11,901 nucleotides of DNA from Anaerolineae bacterium CG2_30_64_16 (GTDB taxonomy: Bacteria; Chloroflexota; Anaerolineae; CG2-30-64-16). Made by a program: the position numbers and the translations under genes. Below are positions 1 through 5,109 of this stretch, piece after piece. Every line of letters starts with the position of its first letter. Position 1 is the stretch's first letter. The DNA lies in assembly GCA_001871755.1 (NCBI GenBank), contig MNXL01000131.1, positions 1-11,901 on the forward strand, written 5' to 3'. The notes beneath the pieces were generated by a model, which worked only from the letters and a program-made list of their open reading frames with translations, was not told the origin of the DNA and searched no databases.

Positions 1-29
1 CGTTCGATGCACCCAAAGGAGCTCACTCC

Positions 30-1058
30 ATGAAAGCTGTTCGCCTGGTCGAGATCGGCCGGCCGCTGGCCATGCAAGAGATCCCCGTGCCCGCGGTCGG
101 CGCACGCGATGTCCTGGTGCGGATCAGGGCCGCGGGAATCTGCCATTCCGATGTCCACTACCGGGCCGGCGCGTCCTCCACAGGTCCGCTGCCGCAAACG
201 CTGGGCCACGAAATCGCAGGGGTGGTCGAGGCGGTCGGCGAGGGGGTCACGCGTTTCCAACCGGGCGACCGGGTCTGCCTGCACTACCTGGTGACCTGCG
301 GCCAGTGCCACTATTGCAGCCGCGGCAACGAGCAGTTCTGCGTCCAGGGACAGATGCTCGGCAAGGATCGCGACGGCGGCTACGCGGAGTATATCGCGGC
401 GCCCGAGCGCGGGGTGATCCCGTTGCCGGCCGAGATTCCGTTCGAGCACGGTGCGATCATGATGTGCTCGTCCGCCACTTCGTTCCATGCGCTGCGTAAG
501 ACCCGGCTCCGACCCGGCGAAACGGTGGCCGTTTTAGGGACCGGCGGCCTGGGCATGTCCGCGATCCAACTGGCCAAAGGCATGGGCGCGCTGGACGTGT
601 TCGCGGTGGACATCAACCCGGCCAAGCTGGAGTTGGCCGAGCGCTACGGCGCGATCCCGGTGAACGCCGCGGCCGGCGACCCGGTCGCTGAGATCAAGCG
701 GCTGACTGGCGGCAAGGGGGTGGACGTGGCGCTGGAGCTGATCGGATTGCCCGTGACTATGCGCCAGGCAGTCCTCGCGTTGGGGGTGATGGGGCGAGCC
801 GGGCTGGCCGGCATCACCACCAGGCCGTTCGAGGTGTACTCTTACCGGGAGCTGCTGGGCAAGGAAGCGGAGATCATCGGCTGCTCCGATCATCTGATGC
901 AGGAGCTGCCGTTGTTGATCGAGTTTGCCCGCCGGGGCATCCTGGACCTCTCGCACGTGGTCACCCGCACCGTGCCTCTGGCGGCCGACCCGATCAACGC
1001 GGTGATGGACGCGCTGGAGCAGTTCGGCGGTGACGTGCGGGCCGTCATCGTGCCATAG
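30..1058 (+). CDS. Zinc-dependent medium-chain alcohol dehydrogenase
   Basis: A 342-residue member of the medium-chain dehydrogenase/reductase family, expected to oxidise an alcohol (or reduce an aldehyde) with NAD(H) in the cytoplasm. Catalytic zinc ligands are visible as Cys38 (GICHSD), His60-Glu61 (GHE) and probably Cys146. The structural zinc site is Cys90, Cys93, Cys96 and Cys104. A Rossmann motif GTGGLG lies at 170-175, and Asp194 at the end of the following strand favours NAD over NADP. Length is normal for the family. An AAAGGAG ribosome site at 15-21, 8 nt before the ATG, fixes the start. Only 29 bp precede the gene here, so it may be part of an operon entering from the left. It is convergent with the cytochrome operon. 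The substrate cannot be told from the sequence. Confidence 0.95.
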   Translation: MKAVRLVEIGRPLAMQEIPVPAVGARDVLVRIRAAGICHSDVHYRAGASSTGPLPQTLGHEIAGVVEAVGEGVTRFQPGDRVCLHYLVTCGQCHYCSRGNEQFCVQGQMLGKDRDGGYAEYIAAPERGVIPLPAEIPFEHGAIMMCSSATSFHALRKTRLRPGETVAVLGTGGLGMSAIQLAKGMGALDVFAVDINPAKLELAERYGAIPVNAAAGDPVAEIKRLTGGKGVDVALELIGLPVTMRQAVLALGVMGRAGLAGITTRPFEVYSYRELLGKEAEIIGCSDHLMQELPLLIEFARRGILDLSHVVTRTVPLAADPINAVMDALEQFGGDVRAVIVP

Positions 1059-1087
1059 CCGCACCCGATCGGTTCTCCAAACAACAG

Positions 1088-1124
1088 AAGGACCCGCAGG
1101 GTTACAAACTGCCCTCGGGTCCTT
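1088..1124. terminator. Bidirectional hairpin between convergent genes
   Basis: The arms AAGGACCCG (1088-1096) and CGGGTCCTT (1116-1124) are perfectly complementary. After a one-base bulge the stem continues with AGGG/CCCT around a 10-nt loop. It lies between the stop of the alcohol dehydrogenase and the stop of the cytochrome fusion. The T-rich tract is better on the minus strand (CTGTTGTTTGG after the stem), so it mainly ends the cytochrome operon, though it can serve both directions. Confidence 0.8.
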
Positions 1125-1157
1125 CGCATTTGCGGTTCAGTCGAATGAAGAGGCGCC

Positions 1158-3104
1158 CTACCCCTGCCCCGGTTGATGACACGCGGTACAGGTGTCGTTG
1201 AGAAAACCAGCGTGATACGCCGGCGCAGGGATTCCCAGCGTCATATCTGGGGCGTGACAGATCTGACAATCCTGGTAGATTTCCTTCGTCATGCTGTGCG
1301 GCACGGGCTGCGGAATATCGACCGTCACCACGGTTTCGGCCGTCGGCGGCACGTGACAACTGGTACAACTGTCAACCGTGAAGCTGGCGTGATTGTCCGG
1401 ATACGGCAGGAGCGCCCCAGGCCCGCCGTGACAAGATGCACATTCCTGGAAAGGGGCCTCGGTGATGCTGTGTGGGATCGGCTTGGGCCCACCCGCAGTT
1501 GGCGTTTCCTCCGCGGTCGGTGTGCCGCCGCCCACAGTCGCGGCCGGTTGGTGACACGCGGTGCACGTGTCAACCGTGAAACTGGCATGGTTTTCCGGGA
1601 ACGGCTTCAGCTTGTCGAGCCCATGACACAGCGTGCAGTCCTGATAGGTCGCCTCGGTGATGCTGTGCGGGATCGCCCCGGGGCCACCCGCTGCCGGGGT
1701 CTCGCTCGCCGCGGGCGTGCTGGTCACTGGCGCCAATCCGTGACACGCGGTGCAAGTATCGACTGTGAAGCTGGCATGATTCTCCGGGAACGGTTTCAGC
1801 TTGTCGAGCCCATGACAGAGTGTGCAGTCCTGATAGGTCGCCTCGGTGCTGCTGTGCGGGATCGGCTTGGCGACGCTCACCACGGGCGCGGCCACGCCCG
1901 CGACTGGCTGATGGCACATCGTGCAGGTCGCGTTGGTCCGGCCGGCGTGAGTCTTCGGGAGCGGCGCCAGCGAGCCGGCCGCGCCGTGGCACAGATCACA
2001 AGTCTCCTTGCCCTCGACCGCGTGTGGGATGCGTCCTGCCTGCGTGGCGATGACTGCCAGCTCCTCAGGGGTGCTGGGGCGATGGCAGATCTGACACGAT
2101 GCGTTGGGCCGGTCCACGTGATCCGCGGGATAGGGCAAGGAGCCGTTTGCGAAATGGCAGTCGTGACACTGCTCCTGGCCCTCGACCGGATGCGGGATCA
2201 CCGCGCCGATCTCCTGCGCGACCACGCTGGGTGTGGGCGCCGGCGTGGGTAGGGGCGCAAAGGCCGGCACGGTCGTGGCGGGCAGCGTCGCGATGGCCGT
2301 GGTTTCAAATGTGGTGAACCAGTACAACCCGCCGATCAGCGTCACCGCCAGGGCCAGCGCCACCGGCAGAAAGACCCGCTCGCGGCGTTGGATCGCTCCA
2401 GGTGTGGGTTTGGGGCGGGTGTAACCCGCGTCGATCTGCGCCATCTCCTCGCCGTGTTCTTCGGTCATCTGGTGCGCGGTCATCTTGCCGGTGAACATGC
2501 TCTTGTTGAAGGTCTTCAGGTGTGCGTTGTAGAAGTGCCAGACGATGATGGCCAACGCGGCCAATACCGCCTCACCGCCGTGCGCAGCCTTGGCCGCCGG
2601 GATCACTTCGCCGGGCAACAGTTTGCTGACGAAAATCGGGTTCCACAACATGAAGCCGGTGAGCGCCATGACGATCCCACCCCACATCATAGCCCAGTAC
2701 TCGGCCTTTTCAGCGAAGTTGTAGCGGGGCATCTTCGGGTGTTCTTTCGTCAGGCCCAGATTGTGGCGCAACACATCGATCGCGTCGACGATGTCCCGCG
2801 CGCCGGGCAGTAGACTGAGTTCCACCCGTTGTACCAGCACTTTGTGGGCCACGACGACGAAGTGATAGATCCCTTCCAGGATGAAAAGGAGCGCGGAAAT
2901 GTGGTGGATCGTGCGAACCAGCTCGATACCCCCCATCACCTGGATCATCCATTCAGCCACGGCGTTCCCGGCAAACTTCTGCGGCAAGCCCGTCACACAT
3001 AGCGCAGTGAAGGAAAGGATCAGCAGCGCGTGTTCGATACGCTGTGCCGGTACAAAACGGGGATAAGTCTTGTGCATCTGCTGTGCGTTGTCCTGCTTAG
3101 CCAT
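1158..3104 (-). CDS. Fusion of b-type membrane cytochrome and dodecahaem cytochrome c domain
   Basis: A 648-residue integral-membrane electron-transfer protein. Residues about 20-230 form a four-helix cytochrome b of the FdnI/HydC (formate dehydrogenase/hydrogenase gamma) type. Likely b-haem histidines are His25 (RIEHALL), the HH pair in RTIHHIS, and the histidines in WHFYNAHLK. A fifth helix at about 241-262 is followed by a Pro/Thr/Ala-rich linker. The region from about residue 310 holds twelve CxxCH motifs, arranged as six diheme modules that each begin with IPH or PH and have a spaced histidine between the two motifs. By family knowledge it would pass electrons between the quinone pool and the c-haem wire outside the membrane, resembling the b-plus-c fusion CbcL of Geobacter in composition. 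It starts 3 nt after the upstream cytochrome stop, with an AAGGGGG ribosome site inside that gene, so the two are translationally linked. The electron acceptor or donor is unknown. Confidence 0.9.
   Translation of the reverse strand: MAKQDNAQQMHKTYPRFVPAQRIEHALLILSFTALCVTGLPQKFAGNAVAEWMIQVMGGIELVRTIHHISALLFILEGIYHFVVVAHKVLVQRVELSLLPGARDIVDAIDVLRHNLGLTKEHPKMPRYNFAEKAEYWAMMWGGIVMALTGFMLWNPIFVSKLLPGEVIPAAKAAHGGEAVLAALAIIVWHFYNAHLKTFNKSMFTGKMTAHQMTEEHGEEMAQIDAGYTRPKPTPGAIQRRERVFLPVALALAVTLIGGLYWFTTFETTAIATLPATTVPAFAPLPTPAPTPSVVAQEIGAVIPHPVEGQEQCHDCHFANGSLPYPADHVDRPNASCQICHRPSTPEELAVIATQAGRIPHAVEGKETCDLCHGAAGSLAPLPKTHAGRTNATCTMCHQPVAGVAAPVVSVAKPIPHSSTEATYQDCTLCHGLDKLKPFPENHASFTVDTCTACHGLAPVTSTPAASETPAAGGPGAIPHSITEATYQDCTLCHGLDKLKPFPENHASFTVDTCTACHQPAATVGGGTPTAEETPTAGGPKPIPHSITEAPFQECASCHGGPGALLPYPDNHASFTVDSCTSCHVPPTAETVVTVDIPQPVPHSMTKEIYQDCQICHAPDMTLGIPAPAYHAGFLNDTCTACHQPGQG
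1561..1863 (-). repeat. Tandem duplication of a diheme module inside the cytochrome gene
   Basis: About 114 bp starting at 1561 recur nearly unchanged starting at 1750, an offset of 189 bp or 63 codons. The two copies encode almost identical modules (QDCTLCHGLDKLKPFPENH, then a CTACH motif), while the linkers between them differ. This is a recent in-frame module duplication. Confidence 0.85.
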
Positions 3105-3107
3105 GTC

Positions 3108-4208
3108 TCATGCCCCCTTGCGCCGGAAACGGTTGGCAACGCGGCGTGCTGCGTCCACCAGGACAAACAACGCCATCGCGCCGATGACCGCCGGGATCAG
3201 GATGCGGTAGAAGAGGTTGACATAGTACACCAGCGCATAGCGATCACGGCTGGGCTGGAAGTGGCCGACCCAGCTATCGGGGAAGTTCGCGCTGGCGTCC
3301 GGGTGGCACTTCTGGCACGTCACCAGGAGGTTCTGCTTCACTACAGTCGAATCGGCGCTCGTTACCTGCTTGATATCGTGAACCCCGTGGCAGTCGGTGC
3401 AGACGGCCTTGTTCGTCGGTTGATCGGGGGACTGCTTCTCGAACAGCATCACGGTCGTCCCGTGGAAATCCGCGACGTAGGTGTTGAAGACATCGGTCGA
3501 GATGCCATACTTGCGCATCAGGGCCGCATCGCCATGACACCCACCGCAGATATCGGGCGACTTGAGCCGAAATGCCGCGGTGGTCGGGTCTTCCTGGCGG
3601 TGGGTGCCGTGACAATCGGTGCACACCGGCACGTCGGGGTTGCTGTCCTGTGATAGCGCCGCGCCGTGCACACTGCCCGCGTATTGCTCGTAGATCGTGC
3701 TGTGGCACTTCTGGCAGATCGCCGAGATCTTCTGCCGCGGTTCGTGGGGCGACGTCACATCGTGTGCGCCGTGACAGTCGGTGCAGATGGCCGCCTGGCG
3801 ATTCCCCCCCGCCAGGGCTCGCGCGTGGTTGCTGTCCAGGGTCTGATTATACTGCGCCTGGTGGCAGCTCTGGCATTGGGTATAGCGCTCCAACTGGAAA
3901 CTGCGCCGATCACCGGCGGTCAGTTTGGGATGCGGATAGCCTGAAATGTTCGTATGGCAGGAGATACATGTCAGGCCAGCCTTGCCGTGGACCGAGGCTT
4001 GAAAGACGGCCGGATCCAGGGTCAAAGGCAGGAATTCCCCGCTGGCAAGCTCTACACCCAGACCCGGGTTTTTGTGGCAGCCCACACAACTCTGGTTTTC
4101 GCCCTGGGCCGCACTCGGCCCCGCCGCCACAGTGAGCAGGAAGAGCAACGCCAGGGCGCCGGTGAGGAACCAGCGCTGGTGTCGCAGGCGAAGGCAGGCA
4201 AGGGTCAT
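3108..4208 (-). CDS. Membrane-anchored nonahaem cytochrome c
   Basis: A 366-residue exported multihaem cytochrome. An N-terminal signal sequence (basic start, then a hydrophobic run ending near AAGPSAAQG) is followed by nine CxxCH motifs: CVGCH, CISCH, CQSCH, CTDCH three times, CQKCH twice, and CGGCH. One C-terminal membrane helix (LIPAVIGAMALFVLV) with a positively charged tail anchors it outside the membrane. The pattern fits the doubled-CxxCH/NapC-like multihaem families of respiratory chains. The open frame extends 23 codons further upstream, but the ATG at 4208 has a GGGAGGA ribosome site 8 nt before it and begins the signal peptide directly, so this start is chosen. It is the first gene of the operon and precedes the b/c cytochrome fusion by 3 nt. 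The two products probably form one quinone-linked complex. Confidence 0.9.
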   Translation of the reverse strand: MTLACLRLRHQRWFLTGALALLFLLTVAAGPSAAQGENQSCVGCHKNPGLGVELASGEFLPLTLDPAVFQASVHGKAGLTCISCHTNISGYPHPKLTAGDRRSFQLERYTQCQSCHQAQYNQTLDSNHARALAGGNRQAAICTDCHGAHDVTSPHEPRQKISAICQKCHSTIYEQYAGSVHGAALSQDSNPDVPVCTDCHGTHRQEDPTTAAFRLKSPDICGGCHGDAALMRKYGISTDVFNTYVADFHGTTVMLFEKQSPDQPTNKAVCTDCHGVHDIKQVTSADSTVVKQNLLVTCQKCHPDASANFPDSWVGHFQPSRDRYALVYYVNLFYRILIPAVIGAMALFVLVDAARRVANRFRRKGA

Positions 4209-4277
4209 AAACGATATCCTCCCAAGGGGTTCAGAACTGCGGCGCGCGAACGATCCGCGCCCTGTGACACGAAGCAC

Positions 4278-4283
4278 ATTATA
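4278..4283 (-). promoter_or_regulatory. Extended -10 promoter of the cytochrome operon
   Basis: On the minus strand the sequence reads TGTTATAAT, a perfect -10 hexamer with the TGn extension. This predicts transcription from about position 4271, 63 nt before the ATG. No good -35 hexamer occurs 17 bp upstream. That spot is occupied by the dyad described next, as in activator-dependent promoters. Confidence 0.7.
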
Positions 4284-4297
4284 ACAGATTCGACCCG

Positions 4298-4330
4298 GCG
4301 CCTATATGACTTTCGTCATGATATAGGCGC
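4298..4330. promoter_or_regulatory. Crp/Fnr-type dyad operator, cytochrome operon
   Basis: The perfect dyad ATGAC-TTTC-GTCAT (4306-4319) is enclosed by 10-bp arms GCGCCTATAT (4298-4307) and ATATAGGCGC (4321-4330). The dyad has the 5-4-5 geometry of FNR-family sites (TTGAT-N4-ATCAA). Its centre is 41.5 bp upstream of the start predicted from the -10 hexamer, which is the class II activation position. The regulator is not encoded in the window; which Crp/Fnr subfamily binds is inference. Confidence 0.6.
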
Positions 4331-4393
4331 GTAGTCTATTTGTAGAACTTATCACAAGTATGAGGGTAGGTCAATAGAGGTGCTCTGGCGCGA

Positions 4394-4708
4394 TCAGGCG
4401 ACCCGCTGACACCTGGCCTTCCGACACAGACACACTCCCAACGCGCACACCACCCCGGCCAGTAACAGCGCCCCCAGAGCGAGACGCTTTCGCTCACAGA
4501 TTGTGAGAGGGCGAGTTCGCCGTGCCCACAATCCCGGACCGGCGCTCCTGCGCTCGAATTCCAGTGCAGGGTGCGCAGCAACCGGCTCGCTCGCCAGCCG
4601 ACGTCTATGACTCGCCACCCCGGCGGCAACATGCGCCGCGGGGCCGACCGCCTCGCCACCGATTGTGATGAGGGGTGAGTGCGCCCACCTCGACTCGGTT
4701 TGGACCAT
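4394..4708 (-). CDS. Small C-tail-anchored membrane protein, unknown function
   Basis: A 104-residue open frame I do not recognise. A very strong ribosome site (GGGGAGGAG at 4715-4723, 6 nt before the ATG) selects this start inside a longer open frame. The first ~70 residues are polar and rich in Ala, Arg and His. A single hydrophobic helix (about 76-94, LALGALLLAGVVCALGVCL) is followed by a short basic tail. Five cysteines cluster from residue ~70 to the end, three of them in or next to the helix. No CxxCH haem motif is present. It lies between the two dyad sites and is co-oriented with the cytochrome operon. It could be an accessory membrane factor for the cytochromes, but it may also be a chance open frame in GC-rich DNA. 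Confidence 0.45.
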   Translation of the reverse strand: MVQTESRWAHSPLITIGGEAVGPAAHVAAGVASHRRRLASEPVAAHPALEFERRSAGPGLWARRTRPLTICERKRLALGALLLAGVVCALGVCLCRKARCQRVA

Positions 4709-4778
4709 GAGGCGCTCCTCCCCATAGCACAATCCCTGACTTGTGGGATTGATGTTATCGCCAGGCCAGGGACTGTCA

Positions 4779-4893
4779 GAAAAGGGGCGCCATAGGCGCC
4801 CCTCAAGCGTGCAAAGCGGGCGCATTCAGGGCTGAGTACGATGAAAATGCTGACTGTGTTCAACGCGGCTGTGATGAAATGCGCCCAAACTTT
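4779..4893 (-). ncRNA. Candidate ~115-nt small RNA or attenuated leader
   Basis: The predicted start (about 4893) comes from a TAAAGT -10-like hexamer (4900-4905). The predicted end is a perfect 8-bp GC stem (GGGGCGCC at 4795-4802, CC-rich partner at 4784-4791, loop TAT) followed by TTTTCT on the minus strand, a classic intrinsic terminator. The small membrane-protein gene begins 71 nt beyond it. The transcript is therefore either a free small RNA or a leader with an attenuator. The coordinates are inferred from motifs alone. Confidence 0.4.
4784..4802 (-). terminator. Intrinsic terminator/attenuator in leader
   Basis: Perfect 8-bp inverted repeat GGGGCGCC-N3-GGCGCCCC. The minus strand has four T plus CT directly after the stem. 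The plus strand has no T-run, so it acts on minus-strand transcription. Confidence 0.6.
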
Positions 4894-4899
4894 GTCCGT

Positions 4900-4941
4900 A
4901 CTTTATCGCTTCACGGCCATAGCCACAATGACTTGCGTCAT
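4900..4941 (-). promoter_or_regulatory. Second Crp/Fnr-type dyad with -10-like hexamer
   Basis: The dyad ATGAC-TTGC-GTCAT (4928-4941) differs from the first dyad at one central base. Exactly as at the cytochrome promoter, a -10-like hexamer (TAAAGT, 4905 to 4900 on the minus strand) begins 29.5 bp from the dyad centre, placing the dyad at -41.5. The hexamer matches consensus at 4 of 6 positions, including the three most important. The shared geometry is the main support. Confidence 0.5.
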
Positions 4942-5001
4942 ATTGCGCAACCGTTCGATGCAATTCGTGGGTCGATGGCAGATCGCGCCGACAGGACGTA
5001 C

Positions 5002-5109
5002 GCATGCTCGTATCCTCTCAATAGATAGGGGCATCGCCATCACGTGCCTGGCACTTTTCGGAAGTGCCAGGCACGTTCGCCCCAGATTATTGAGAAGATA
5101 CGCATGCTC
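5002..5109. mobile_element. MITE-like inverted-repeat element, copy 1, with target duplication
   Basis: A 92-bp element (5010-5101) begins GTATCCTCTCAATA and ends TATTGAGAAGATAC, which are inverted repeats with one mismatch. It is flanked by the 8-bp direct repeat GCATGCTC (5002-5009 and 5102-5109); the match extends to 11 bp (TACGCATGCTC). The interior holds a perfect 15-bp hairpin (ACGTGCCTGGCACTT, 5042-5056, with its complement 5062-5076; loop TTCGG). No open frame fits inside, so any transposase must act in trans. The right end touches the valS stop codon, and the hairpin may now serve as the valS terminator. Confidence 0.7.

Noticed and set aside
1173..2252. 359-codon plus-strand frame opposite the haem domain
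   Set aside because: It mirrors the CxxCH-encoding repeats on the minus strand and has Arg/His-rich shadow composition.
4336..4863. 175-codon minus-strand frame overlapping the small membrane-protein gene
   Set aside because: No ribosome site, Arg/Ser/Cys-rich composition and no helix; the other frame has a strong ribosome site and a membrane segment.
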